From Cryptomeria japonica (taxonomy: Eukaryota; Streptophyta; Pinopsida; Cupressales; Cupressaceae), in assembly GCF_030272615.1 (NCBI RefSeq), contig NC_081410.1:286501957-286565956 (forward strand): a stretch of DNA of 64,000 bases, given 5' to 3'. Shown here piece after piece: positions 1 to 10,845 of this stretch (position 1 is its first letter; each line of letters starts with the position of its first letter). The translations under genes were made by a program, and so were the position numbers. Under the pieces are notes generated by a model that was not told the DNA's origin, did no database searches, and worked only from the letters and a program-made list of their open reading frames with translations.

Positions 1-59
1 AAGGTCAGTCATCAGAATAATCAAAAAATGATAAAATCATGAAATTTGCCTTTTTACCA

Positions 60-225
60 GAGAATACAGAATCATACGACAGAGTCTCGACTCGTACGAG
101 ACAGAATTCAGTATCGCATGAAAGAAGATTGATGATGATGTCTGCTCATACGACAGAGGATTTGTGCTCGTATGACAGAAGATGTGCTAGTACGATAGGA
201 TATGGAGATTCATGCGACACCTATA
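60..225 (+). repeat. Degenerate tandem repeat of about 21 bp, core TCRTACGACAGA
   Basis: About seven imperfect units carry ATACGACAG, TCGTACGAG, TCGTATGACAG, TAGTACGATAG or ATGCGACA. The core contains the palindrome TCGTACGA and is unusually CpG-rich for this AT-rich window. It lies in the leader of element B just past the PBS. The same unit type recurs at 9897-10108 in element A. Confidence 0.65.
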
Positions 226-353
226 GTTTATCTTTCAAGCCTGTGGGAATTTTTGTATAAGATGTACGGACAAAAAACTGAAAAAATCAAAAAACCTAAA
301 AAATAACAAAAATAAAAAAAAATCAATCTCGGAGGCCGAAAAAGTAGTCTTCG

Positions 354-371
354 GCCCCACGGTGGATGCCA
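354..371 (-). other. Primer-binding site of gypsy element B
   Basis: Read on the minus strand, TGGCATCCACCGTGGGGC lies 4 bases past the LTR end. It begins with the TGG that pairs with a tRNA CCA end, and it closely resembles the TGGCGCCCACCGTGGGGC type common in plant gypsy elements. Two bases differ, one of them a C-to-T type change. Confidence 0.75.
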
Positions 372-375
372 AAAA

Positions 376-1524
376 TGTGTGTGTGAAAAAGTGAACCTAT
401 AGCTATAAGCACAACACTTCAATTAACTCATTATATGTATGGTTAGTAATCAATAATCAATAAAAATAAACCATAGCAAAGCAACCCATTGCCTTCTAAA
501 TGATGCGAGTATAAGATTGCTCTCAGTTTGTTATAAGCAATACCAGTGACTAGACTACACCAAGACGAAGGATTTAATCTATATGATATTACGCTATATG
601 GATGCAAGATGGATGAATAATTCAAGCAATAATAACCAATTCAAGCAACAATGGATGCAAGCAATAATGAATGTAAAATGGATGCAAGTAATCTAAAAAA
701 AAGCAAATAATCAATCAATGACTCCAGAGTGAAATTAGCGTGATAATAATCTCCAAGTGCGTTCTCAAAAATATCTGGGGTGAATTGGAATGAGAGTTGA
801 TGACTGAATTTATAGAGAATTACAGAGAGATGATGAAAAAGCTCAATTTAGTATTAATTGAAATAATTGAGAAATCAGGTTGAGTTAACCTTGAGATAGA
901 TTCCAATTATAGTTTAATTGAAATGCATTCAAATTAGAAGTCCAAGTTGCATTGGAAAATAATAATAAATTAATTCCATGCATTTGTGATAAAAATAGAT
1001 AATTCTATGCACATATTTGATTTATTCAAGAAAAAGGTCTTTTGAATGCAACTGAACTTCTTTTTCTGAAAAGCTTTGAGTTCCAATTTTAGAGAATAAT
1101 TCCATAATTCAATTAAATTGCTTTTCTGATTTCAAGTTCTAAATTTAGAAAAAGAAATAATATCTCAAGTTTGATTTCTCTCTTAATTCAATTCTTTTTA
1201 TTTATTTTTGTTTCAATTCAACTCTTTGTAATAAATTAATCCTTTCGCATGATTGAATGGCAAATTTATTAATTTAATTAAATATGCAAGGATATTTAAT
1301 AAATTAAAATGGGATAATTGATCAAAATGATATTCTTGGAATAATTCAATTAATTAAATAAATATTTAATTAATATTGGGTAATTGATTTTGCCATGTGA
1401 TTTTTGTTAATTAAAGAATTAATTATGTGCTCAAGATTGATTTAATTGCCTTTTGGTTAGGACCTTGCTGATGTTGTTGACATTAGGGGCCCATGGTTTA
1501 GATGACCATTTTTAGGGTATTACA
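376..1524 (-). repeat. 5' LTR of gypsy element B
   Basis: On the minus strand the LTR starts TGTAATACCC (1524) and ends CACACACACA (376), giving the usual TG...CA termini over about 1.15 kb. It matches 11447-12592 along its whole length with scattered substitutions. A TATA-like CTCTATAAATTC lies near the position where a U3 promoter is expected, in the orientation starting TGTAATACCC, which supports the strand call. The body is very AT-rich, with many short AATTAATTAA-like runs. Confidence 0.88.
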
Positions 1525-1545
1525 ACTGGTCCCCTGGGAAAACAT

Positions 1546-3080
1546 CAAGAGGGTATCATTGAACCAATTCAGCTGCAAACAAAATCAGCAAATGATAAGG
1601 TTGGACTGGGGTACAATCCGAAAAAGACATCAGACCAAAAACATGTTTCTAAGTCTAAGTGGCAGAAAAGGATATCACCTTCAACATTACAGGAAACAAA
1701 CACTCAACAAACTTAAGCAGAGTGTGTAAAAGAGAAAGAGGAATCAACACTCAAGAAAGAAGAAACAGTCAGCACTCAAGCTCTGATGATGTCAGCTACA
1801 ATAATACAAGGAGTTGAGGTCCCTGAGGATATAAGAGATGAAGTAGTAAGAATGAGAGAATTGTTTGCACTACTAAAAGTTCCAGTCATATACACTAGTA
1901 GGCAACAAGTAGACGATTTAGAGACTGACTCAAATGAGTATGAATGGGGTCCTGACCACCTCTCAGATACATCCAGTACAAAAACTTTAGAAGAGTCTAG
2001 CAGTATCATAGATGATACTCAAGAATTGATGCGCATAAAACTAGAGAAGGAAATACAAGAAATTAGACAAAAGAGACAAGAAAACTATGAACAAGGATTG
2101 AAAGAAGGGATAATACCAGGAAATTTCTCATCTATGTGCCCCTATGCTAAAATAGAACAAATCAGGTATAGCACTACACAAGAAGAGTTGGAAGCTACAA
2201 AACAAGAATCAGTTATCAGTCCAGAAGAAGAAGAATGGGGTAGATGACAACAAATCATAGGAACCAATAAGATCATGTCAACAGGTGTGTCAAATACAAA
2301 TGATAAATGAGACAAATCTTGAAGGAACTTGCAGCATTAAAGATGTTGGTGTTGATACCATACATATGCTCACTAAATCACTTGAAGAAGCCTCGAAAAC
2401 TTCATCCGATGACTTTGATGACTCTAACAACAGTCATATTCAGGACAATATCTACTCAACATCAAATTTTGAATCATCTTATGTAAATGATGAAAATCTG
2501 TCTACTAATCTTATTGTTGTCAAACCATGATATGATGTCTAGTCTAGCATAGGGAACAATGCTATAAGTATGTCTATTGGATTAGATCAACTAAATATTA
2601 ATGTGAAATTTAATAATCATGTTCTGACTCTTCCTGGTCTCAAGACACTTACGCAAGGTATCCTTCTCGAACTCGATTTTTTGATCCACAATCATGATGA
2701 CAATACTATGAACACCCTCGAAGTTGTCCAAAATTTATCCTTCGTACATCTACAATTGATTGACTACACATTACAAAACCAGCCGATGAACATACCTACT
2801 TTTGCCAATGACTATACATTAGCCTATTATCTCAATGCAGTTGAACCTATGGACTCTTCCACCAGTGAATAGAGTGAAAACATGACTGAAGCGGATATCA
2901 AGTATCTTAGTCGAAAAAATAAGAAAAATAAAAATAAAAGATCTGATGGCGAAAACCACATTGTGGCGGTGTCAGAATCTAAAAAAAGAAAATAAAGGAC
3001 ATACCTAAGGGTGAAAACCTCTCTGAGGTGCCTGAAGGTGAGATACTTGATATACTGCCAAGTCATTTTTAGGAAAGGTC
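1546..3080 (+). pseudogene. Pol linker between protease and RT (Tat type), decayed
   Basis: The start reads VGLGYNPKK in frame near 1600-1620, the GLGY motif found after protease in Tat polyproteins. Open stretches follow at 1786-2247 (acidic, EWGPDHLSD), 2285-2530, 2570-2872 and about 3000-3090, the last reading GEILDILPSHF just before the stop that precedes RT. The segments lie in different frames and end in TGA or TAA. No enzymatic motif is present; in the family this is an unstructured connector. Assignment rests on position and on GLGY plus the PSHF-ERSS junction, not on strong sequence identity. Confidence 0.6.
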
Positions 3081-3087
3081 TTCTATA

Positions 3088-4004
3088 TTGATCAAGCCAA
3101 CTCAACCAATGAACATTGGGAGTCAAGAGACACCACATATCATTCATGTAGCTCAATCACTATCAATAGAAGAATTGAAAGATTTCACTCATCTATTCAC
3201 AAAAAAGAAAATAAACTTTTCATGGACATACTCTAATATGCCAGGCCTGGATCTTGATCTCATCATGCACCATCTTTCTATCACACCAGGAGTTAAACCA
3301 GTCAAGCAAAAACTCCATAAGATGCACCCACATGTGGCACTATTTGTCAAGGCTAAACTAGAAAAGCTGCTAAAAGATGGATTCATTAGAGCTATAGATT
3401 ATGCCAAATGGATTTCAAACATAGTACCTATGTCAAAAGTAGACAAATCTATCAGAGTTTGCACTGACTTCAGAGATCTCAACAAAGCTTGTCTGAAGGA
3501 TGACTTTCCATTACCAAACATTGATATGATAGTCGACATGACCGTTGGGTATGAGATGTACTCACTAATGGATGGATTCTTTGGATATAATCAAATCAAA
3601 ATACTCCTGGAGATCAAGAAAAGACAGCTTTCACCTGTGCATGGGGAACCTTTTGCTAGAATGTCATGCCATTTGAGCTAAAGAATGCAGGAGAAACCTA
3701 TCAAAGAGTAGTCACTACTATTTTTCATGACATGATGCACAAGAATATGGAAGATTATGTTGATGACACTTTAGTAAAGACTATGAAGAGATCAAAACAT
3801 ATTCAAGAGCTAGGTCCTACACTAGATAGAATGGAAAAGTTCAAACTTCGGTTAAATCCAAAAAAGTGTGCATTTGGAGTGACATCTGGTAAACTACTTG
3901 GCTACATCATTTCAAAGAAGAGAATCGAGGTTTATCCTGAGAAGGTCCAAGCTATAATGGAAATGCTGCCTCCGAAGAACATCAGTCAAATGAGAAGTCT
4001 ATAG
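3088..4004 (+). pseudogene. Ty3/gypsy reverse transcriptase (Tat type), frameshifted
   Basis: RT copies the element's RNA into DNA. The first piece (3088-3681) begins IKPTQPMNIGSQE, then gives FSWTYSNMPGLDLDL, ISNIVPMSKVDKSIRVCTDF, RDLNKACLKDDFPLPNID and DGFFGYNQIKI, which are RT fingers and palm motifs. A frameshift near 3660 leads to the second piece (3666-4004) with MPFELKNAGETYQR and the catalytic YVDDTLVK. The active-site aspartates are therefore still encoded, but two frames and a stop at the end of the second piece prevent a full product. The DLNKAC-KDDFPLPNID signature is typical of Tat/Ogre-like elements. Confidence 0.93.
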
Positions 4005-4570
4005 GGACATCTCCAATCAATCAGATGCTTCATTTCTTAGTTACCAAACAAAGCTCAACCTTTCACAAAAGTATTGAAGAAAGGAGTAATATACAGTTGG
4101 GATCAGGAATGTGAGCAACATCTTTAGCAAATCAAAGAGTACCTATCAAATACACCAATATTGATGCCACCTATTCAGGGTAAACCATTGATCTTATACG
4201 TATCAGCAACTGATTCATCGCTAGGGGCACTTCTAGCACAACAGGATGACAATAAAAAGGAGCGAGCCATCTATTACATCAGCAGAACATTGGTGTCCTA
4301 TGAAATGAACTACAATATAATAGAAAAAGGATTCTTGGCATTAGTCTTTGCATCACAAAAACTGAGACACTATATGTTAGCACATTCAATCAAGGTGGTG
4401 GCTAAAATTGATCTGCTCAAATATCTTCTCAGCAAAGCAACACTTATAGGAAAATTGGCAAAATGGGTCATGATACTTACAAAATTTGATATTGAGTATG
4501 TGGAATGCAAGGCCATAAAAGGACAGGTAACTGTTGATCAACTTGTTGAAGCTCCACTTGAAGACACTCA
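4005..4570 (+). pseudogene. Ty3/gypsy RNase H domain
   Basis: Downstream of RT, the frame from 4161 reads PLILYVSATDSSLGALLAQQD, followed by RAIYYISRTLVSYEMNY and EKGFLALVFASQKLRHYMLAH. These are the usual gypsy RNase H landmarks (D, S-L-G-A-L-L-AQ, YYISRTL, E...AL). The leading part (4005-4160) contains TAG stops, for example in MRSL*GHLQSI where Q is expected. Its role is to remove the RNA strand during reverse transcription. A WVMILTKFDIEY segment, the usual end of the domain, follows before the aRH. Confidence 0.9.
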
Positions 4571-4604
4571 ACCACTACATATAGAGTTTCTAGATGAATC
4601 AATA

Positions 4605-5090
4605 ATGCACCTTACTCAACAACCCTGGAAGATGTTCTTTGATGGATCTTTTACTCAAAATGGTTCTGGTGCTGGAATACTATTTATTACTCCTCATAAG
4701 TACTCAATCCCAAAGTCTTATAAGATTATGTTCCCTTGCACAAACAACATTGCAGAATATGAAGCTTTGGTAAATGGGATAAAGCTAGCTATTGAATGGA
4801 AGGTTGCGGAATTACACATCTATGGAGATTCTCAGCTGATCATAAATCAAATCATGATACATATCAGACTCGAGATGAGAAACTAATGCCTTATAAGAGA
4901 ATGATTGATAATCTTAAGAAATATTTTTCTTTTGTACCATTCCAACATATTCCCAGATCTACAAACAGAGCAACAAATGCTATGGCCACCCTAGTGTCTA
5001 TACCTGAGTTACAAGAACCCAATTTTCGCTTTGAATTCTTGGTGGAAGAGTTACATTACCCGGCCTATGATTCTCTTGAGACCCAAATAG
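4605..5090 (+). pseudogene. Second RNase H (archaeal type, aRH) of Tat lineage
   Basis: The sequence WKMFFDGSFTQNGSGAGILF, then CTNNIAEYEALVNGIKLAIE and LHIYGDSQLIINQI, carries the first Asp (DGS), the Glu (AEYEAL) and the second Asp (GDSQL) of an RNase HI fold. The C-terminal part (4796-5149, another frame) reads FSFVPFQHIPRSTNRATNAM, where a late aspartate is usually seen (N...AD); here it is N, a likely loss. A second, archaeal-like RNase H after the gypsy RNase H defines the Tat group. A frameshift lies near 4860. Confidence 0.9.
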
Positions 5091-5149
5091 TTTGTTCTAT
5101 TATTGGACATGGCTCATCCCGATATAGCCACATCTACTCTTATCTATGA

Positions 5150-6376
5150 GACCAAATTATCCCTGAAAATCTTACTCGTAATGAGAAAATAAACCTAACC
5201 CAAAATGCTTCACGGTATGTTATCATTGCTAATGATCTATTTAGACGAGGTTTGGATGGTACATTTCTTAGATGTCTAGAAACTAAAGAATCTAAACGTG
5301 CATTATTAGAAGTCCATGAAGGTATTTGTGGATCTCATTTGAATGGTCTTACTTTAGCTCGAAAACTACTACGGGCTGGCTACTACTAGCTAGACATGTA
5401 GAAAGATGCTATTAAATTTGCTAAGACTTGTGAAAAATGTTAGCTAAATGGGAACCTCATACATGCTCCGGCAAGGGATCTCATACCCTTTACTACACAT
5501 TGGCCTTTTTAGCAATGGGCCTTTGATCTCATTGGTCAGATATATCTTGCTTCATCTAATGGACATAAATTTATTATATCTGCCACTGAGTATTTTACCA
5601 AGTGGGTAGAAGCAGTTCCACTCATCAAAGCAACTAGTAAACAAGTCACCTTGTTCATCTTAAACTATATCATTTGCAAGTATGGGATACCTTCGTCCAT
5701 CGTGACTAATAATGGAGGACAGTTCAAGAATAAAAACTTGGACGAGCTCTCTGAGAAATTCAAAATTAAACAACACTAGTCATCAGTATATTACCCTTAA
5801 GGTAATGGACAAGCTAAGGCATCCAACAAAAACCTATTGACTATCTTGCACATAACAGTGAACAATTCTGGGAAGGATTGACATCTGCAACTCAATCTTG
5901 CATTATGGGCATACAGAACAAGTATCAGAACACTTGCTAGGGCTACACCTTTCTCTTTGGTGTATGGGTCCGAAGAAGTATTACCTATTGAAGTAGAAAT
6001 ACCATCTCTAAGAGTTTCTTTGCAAGGTCTTGTTACTGATGAAGATCATAGAATATCTAGATTGCAAGAACTCGAATTGTTGGATGAGTGTCGGCAAGTA
6101 GTGTTTGATCATCTCAGAGTATATCAGAAGAGAATGTCTAGAGGGTATAACAAGAAGGTTAGACAAATAGAATTTCAGGTTGGTGACCTAGTTCTGAGAG
6201 AAAAACCTAAAAATCAGTAGTTTCGAGACAACAAAGGGAAGTTTGAACCCAACTGGCTGGGTCCCTACATCGTTACTGTAGTCTTTGGCTCTAGTGCCTA
6301 TCAACTCTCAAACTTAGAAGGGGAACAACTCCTTGAACCGATTAACACCATCCACTTAAATAAATTCTTCACTTAG
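5150..6376 (+). pseudogene. Ty3/gypsy integrase, many TAG/TAA stops
   Basis: One frame can be followed through LEVHEGICGSHLNGLTLARK and CEKC (zinc-binding HHCC region), then WAFDLIGQIYLASSNGHKFI, TEYFTKWVEAVPLI and YGIPSSIVTNNGGQFKN (catalytic D and the second D, which reads N), then a decayed GNGQAKASNK with the Glu region changed. The C-terminal part (5957-6220) has MVYGSEEVLPIEVEIPS and FQVGDLVLREK. At least seven stops occur, at 5387, 5399, 5441, 5510, 5777, 5798 and 6218, nearly all at places where W or Q is expected. The domain ends near 6376 with ASSAYQLSNLEG- and NKFFT-like text. Confidence 0.9.
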
Positions 6377-6455
6377 CATTCTCTACTCTAGCAACATGTA
6401 CAACTGAAAAAGTCCTGAAAAAAGAAAAGAAAAAAAATCATAAAAAGTCCTGAAA

Positions 6456-6486
<31 letters not shown>

Positions 6487-7971
6487 TAAAGAGAGAAAAT
6501 GCCCTGGTGAAAACCTAGTAAACAGGCACCTTGGTAAAAAAAAGTCTCTACCAAGAAGGTGAAAACCTGGTAAACAGATGCCTCTTGTACTCAAGCACTC
6601 CATCTATCAATGCAACATTGGCATTCCCGCTTTCCTGCATCTTTGCTTTCGCTTGTACATATATTTCAGTCACTTTCATGACATCCTGGTTCATTGGAAC
6701 CCTTGTGGCTTGAAACTAATCAACGTCCTAGTCTTAGGTTAACCGACAAAGTACATTACATGTCCTAAGTAGTATCAGCCAAGTCATCTTTCCATTAGTG
6801 AAACCTGGTTGTCCACTCCGAGTCAGTCACCTGTCTCTTGACTACTGAAGAGTTTTATCATTGAGTTAACAAGCAATGCAACATAACAGAAAACAATCAC
6901 TAAACAATTTGAGCTATGCATGAAAATTTTATATGTGTTGTCTTTTGTATTGGTTTTCGATTATTATCCCTCTGAGTAACTCAAGGAAGTCTATCATTAC
7001 TAAGAGGAGCAAGGATTGGGGGCGTAATATTTTCTTTGTTTTCTGCTTGTAGGAATGATCCCAATGATATGGAAACATAAAATTAGTTGGGTGTCTGTGA
7101 TAAGAGCCTTCACATCAAGGTGAAATCGCCTCACATACCTCAACTCCGCTTATTTAAATGTTACAGGGAGGTCCACATCATTTCTTTGTCTATTTTGAGG
7201 GAATTTCTTTATGATGCAATTCAAGTCCCTACGAAATTTGTCCAAGGATATGAACAAAAAAAGGGTTATTGCGGACAAGATAATAAATATTGCACATTGA
7301 AAAAGAAAGGAACTATAATCTGCCTGTTATGTTCGTTATGCTCGGTGATGAATCTTAAGCATTTAAAATCCAGTGACTAGGTTTAGGTTACATTTTCCAT
7401 ATCATTTTGCATTTCATTTTGTATTTTGTGAATCTAGAGTGATTTTGGTGTGATAATAATGATCTCTTAATTTTATGAGAGTCGGAAGCATCATCATTTC
7501 TTCACTAAGTGATCTATTTTTCACCATTTCTCTGATCGAGTACTTGTGTTTTTGAGATGTTAGTTGTATACATAAACATTTTATATAGATTTATACATTC
7601 ATTATTACTCATTTGCATTCATCTTATTGCATAGAAAAATAAAGCATTGCATTACTCATTACTCATTTTCATTTCATTTATTTGCATATGAAAAGAAACA
7701 AAAACAAGCATTCATATTCATCTGCATTACATACATCCATACTGAAAAGAAATTCATACATATAGAATAAAGTATATAGAATGCATCTCATAAACAAACC
7801 AACACAAGTATGATGAAGTCAAATCGATCTTGTTTATATACATTGTATAAAGTCTCTGAGTACAAAATGATGTCAAAATGACATGTACAAACTCCTATCG
7901 AAGCAAGAATCGTATAGGCTACAAAAAATGGGTGTGTCTACAAAAAAATATCAAAGCTACAAAAAGAATAT
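6377..7971 (+). other. Spacer between integrase and antisense gene, no recognised coding sequence
   Basis: This holds the AT microsatellite and a short duplicated motif (GGTGAAAACCTRGTAAACAG at about 6507 and 6557). It also has an open stretch at 7087-7380 of 97 codons with no recognisable similarity, and a T/A-rich part with many CATTCAT and CATTGCATT words at 7600-7750. Tat elements commonly have a long noncoding stretch here. I see no further gene. Confidence 0.5.
6464..6489. repeat. (AT)n microsatellite
   Basis: About 13 uninterrupted AT dinucleotides follow an A-rich run just after the integrase end. It lies next to two GTGAAAACCTGGTAAACAG-like copies at 6509-6580, a short imperfect duplication. 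Confidence 0.9.
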
Positions 7972-10268
7972 CTAGCTCTCAGCCTCTCCCTCATCGCCTA
8001 GTGGAGGAGGTGGAGCTTGCTGACCGGGATCCTAACAAGGTGCCCGAGCTCCCTCTGACCGTGCAATGTACTATGAGTAGGGGACAACTTGCTACACAAC
8101 TGGAACTGCTACATTATACACTACAACATAGTATGTCATCCTACTCATCTGGTGAAGGACCTCCTGCTGCAAAGTGTCAGTCTTTTCTCTCCTCTCTACT
8201 CTCATCTCTATGACCTAACGATCATGCTCAGTCCTAAGCTCTGCTAGCTGTCGGTCTTGCTCTGCCAACTGAGTCTGAGCCACTATTAGCTGTGACTACA
8301 ACTCCGCAAGATATGTTCTCATCGTCCATCCCACGTCAGTCTCTTGCTCTCTTGCAGGCTCTCCACCTCCATCTCTCTCCTCCTCAACTTCACCCAGCCT
8401 CACACCTATCCTCCCAAGGGATCCACCCTCACCCCTTTGTTGTCCAACCCCAATTGGAACCCTACTACTACTAGCACTAGGATCACCACCTGCCTACCTT
8501 GGAGCCTCGGCTCTCTACCCCTATCCCTATCACTATGTCGGGGCATCATCCTCAATCTCCTCAATGTGAGGAGCCTGCTCAATTGGATCTATCAATCTAG
8601 GGAATGCATGCTGCTAGAACCAATCCTTGTATTGGAGCAATACCCCCGCATCTGCAACATCATCCATGTAATCTCATCTCAAGCGTTGTAAACTAGTGAG
8701 CTCCTTCATACTTAAGGCATAGGATAACCTCGGTGACCATCCCCGCCTCTCCTCATCAGCATAACATGCATACATTGTGTACTACCACGAGATCCCTTGA
8801 GGCCTGTCATACTACCTCATCACTCGAGAAACTACAAATCACTCTACTATAGTCTACAATCTACCAATAAGAGGGCGTGTAACATTTATATCCCTGCGTA
8901 CCAATTGCCAGTCATCCCATGGCTCTAGGCCCCTATAAGGTCTCCATATCACGACTATAAGGTCTTCTTTTTGTCATCACCAAAAATTGATCTTCCCTAG
9001 ATGGGGCTGCGTAACATGACCTGCATACCTATATACAATCAGTTGCCCAGGCTCTCTGCTATCATCCACAATCGGCTTGCAAACTGGGAGGTGCTCCCAA
9101 GCCCAAACCTATAAAATCAAAACTCCAGTGGCCATGCTCTTGCCCTCCCTATACACAACCTCACACATCTTGCGATACATGTGGGCTAATATGCAAGAAC
9201 CCCAGCCAAGCCTCTGAGGGGTCTCCATCAATCTCTCTAACATCCTGCCCCAACCACACTGGAATCCTTGTTTTCCTTTATCCAGCATCAAAAAACAACT
9301 GATAAAACCTGCTAGAACACACGCTAGAGGAAACTCCTCACTGTACCTGGTCATCATCACATCCCAACTGATGGAACATGTCAAAATATCAAGATCCCTG
9401 AAGACATGCCTGACTGCCTGTAATCCAGGTAACAACGCTGCATCGTAATCTACCTTATCCCTAGTAAAAGGGATACGGAGGATCCTATATACATCCTCAG
9501 GAGTGATACTCATCTCCCCCACTGGCAAATGGAAGGTATTATGCTCTGAATGGAATCGCTCAACCAATGTTGTGAGCATTCCGTGATTCACACGGATATC
9601 AGGTAAACCAAGAAGGTGTGTCAAACTGCACAAATCAATATGAGTCTGCTCAACCTCTGAAAGTTGTCGAACTAATGTTATGATAGGAGGATAAACGCAT
9701 CTAAAGAGAACATGAGGTAATCGAACCTGCAAAAAAATCACACAATGAAGCATCAAAAAACATTCCAAATAAGCCTACAAGAGAAGCAAAACATCACACA
9801 AATCTAACTATGCCAATTGCAAAATCAAAATTTCAAGTTTAGACCTTAAAAACTGCTCATTGTTTCCCAAATGACAAAACATAGAAGGGCAACAACTCGT
9901 ACGAGTCAGGATGGGCCCTCATACGACAAAAGAACCCCATACGATAAAAGATTAGACCTAGGATGACAAAATGGTCTTTTATGCATGTTGTTGTACGACA
10001 TAAGGGTGGGGTTAGAATGACAAATCTAATGGCCTAAAATGATAAAACAAACTTTAGTAGTTTCTCGTATGAGATAGGATCTTGTCTCGCATGACAAAAT
10101 GAGAAGGGCCGACTTCAAACGTGCCAAAACTTGAAAAATGAACAAAAAAATTGAAAATTGAGAACATAAAGAGGCTTAAGATTGACCACTTACCACTGGC
10201 TCATAGTGTCGAGGTTGATTACATCATCTCTGGTGCTCGAATCGATGCTCATGAGTAGGGACTACCAT
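7972..10268 (-). pseudogene. Antisense plant mobile domain (PMD) gene with one intron
   Basis: A two-exon gene runs opposite to the host element. Exon 1 (10194-10268) starts ATG at 10268 and codes 25 residues ending HYEPV. The intron (9727-10193) has a GTAAGT donor and a TTTTTTTGCAG acceptor, and keeps frame. Exon 2 (down to TAG at 7972-7974) reads CVYPPIITLVRQLSEVEQ, TFHLPVGEMSITPEDVYRIL, then VWAWEHLPVCKPI, all hallmarks of the PMD (aminotransferase-like, MAIN/MAIL1-type) domain. A Gln-rich, likely coiled-coil stretch (AQTQLAEQDRQLAELRTEHD) and a Pro-rich tail follow. Several stops break it: TGA in exon 1 where W is expected, and TAG at 9109 where Q is expected. PMD proteins act in the nucleus in silencing and genome stability; antisense ORFs are known in some Tat elements. 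I infer retention by the element rather than a host gene. Confidence 0.82.
9897..10108. repeat. Degenerate 21-bp repeats, core TCGTACGACA, inside the PMD intron
   Basis: Units such as CTCGTACGAG, CTCATACGACAAAAG, CCATACGATAAAAG, TTGTACGACATAAG, CTCGTATGAGATAG and CTCGCATGACAAAA recur at roughly 21-bp spacing. They lie wholly within the predicted intron of the antisense gene. The same unit type is in the leader of element B at 60-225. CpG in the core is partly decayed to TpG or CpA. Confidence 0.65.
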
Positions 10269-10341
10269 TTTCTTCTCATAAGGCTTTTTGAATTTTCAAA
10301 CTTGGAGGGTTAAAATGAATTGAAAATGACACTTTTACCCC

Positions 10342-10349
10342 ATATATAG
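10342..10349 (-). promoter_or_regulatory. TATA box of the antisense PMD gene
   Basis: Minus-strand GCTATATATGGGG lies about 75 bases upstream of the exon 1 ATG at 10268. That spacing leaves a transcription start near 10310 and a 5' UTR of about 40 bases. It is the only good TATA match close upstream on this strand. Confidence 0.55.
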
Positions 10350-10845
10350 CCAAAACCCTAATTTTTCAACTTGCTCCGATGGACATGAAAATTGTACCCT
10401 TAGCTAATTTGCTTGTTCTAATTCTATTTTCGAGATCGAAATCAAAATCTGAGATCATTTTCCTAGTCAATTCACAAAATTTGGACCACTTAGCGCTTTT
10501 TCATCAAAAGCTCATTCTTTCTTCAAATTGCACTCAATTTCTCATGAATCAACGCTGAATCTCAATTGAATTATATAAATCAACTTTGTGCTCAATTTAT
10601 TATCAATCGACACAAAATTTTTAAATATTCCTCTGAATCAATTTGTTCTCAACAACTTATCATCGCTAAAAATTGCTTATAATCGTGTACCCTCGTTATC
10701 TTTCGATTTCGTTCCCGAGGGGGCATACTCATGACCTTATGACCTCACATCTTCAAGTCAATTTTTTTTTCAAATCTTCATTAAAGTTGAGCAAAAATCT
10801 TTTCAACTAAAGAAAATCAAAATCTTATTTCTAAGGGGCATCTCA

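Larger units (their letters stand above)
1..1524 (-). mobile_element. Tat-type Ty3/gypsy element B, 5' end only (5' LTR, PBS, leader)
   Basis: This is the 5' end of an element that runs leftwards out of the window. Its LTR (376-1524) is the reverse complement of the LTR at 11447-12592, so the two belong to one family in opposite orientation. A primer-binding-site-like sequence follows the LTR on the minus strand, which shows that this copy is a 5' LTR. The element abuts the linker/pol remnant of the plus-strand element at 1525. The simplest reading is insertion of B into A; the expected 5-bp target duplication (ACTGG at 1525-1529) would have its partner left of the window. An inversion between LTRs of one element is the alternative. 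Confidence 0.8.

Noticed and set aside
3088-6376. Functional polyprotein through programmed frameshifts
   Set aside because: Many stops at conserved Q/W codons and several unrelated frame changes show decay, not recoding.
7878-8691. Plus-strand open stretches 7878-8213, 8292-8474 and 8344-8691 as genes
   Set aside because: They are shadows of the antisense PMD gene's Gln/Pro-rich tail; low-complexity composition explains their openness.
9109-9768. PMD open frame as an independent host gene
   Set aside because: It lies antisense inside a Tat element between integrase and 3' LTR, and has in-frame stops at conserved positions; a retroelement-borne copy is simpler.
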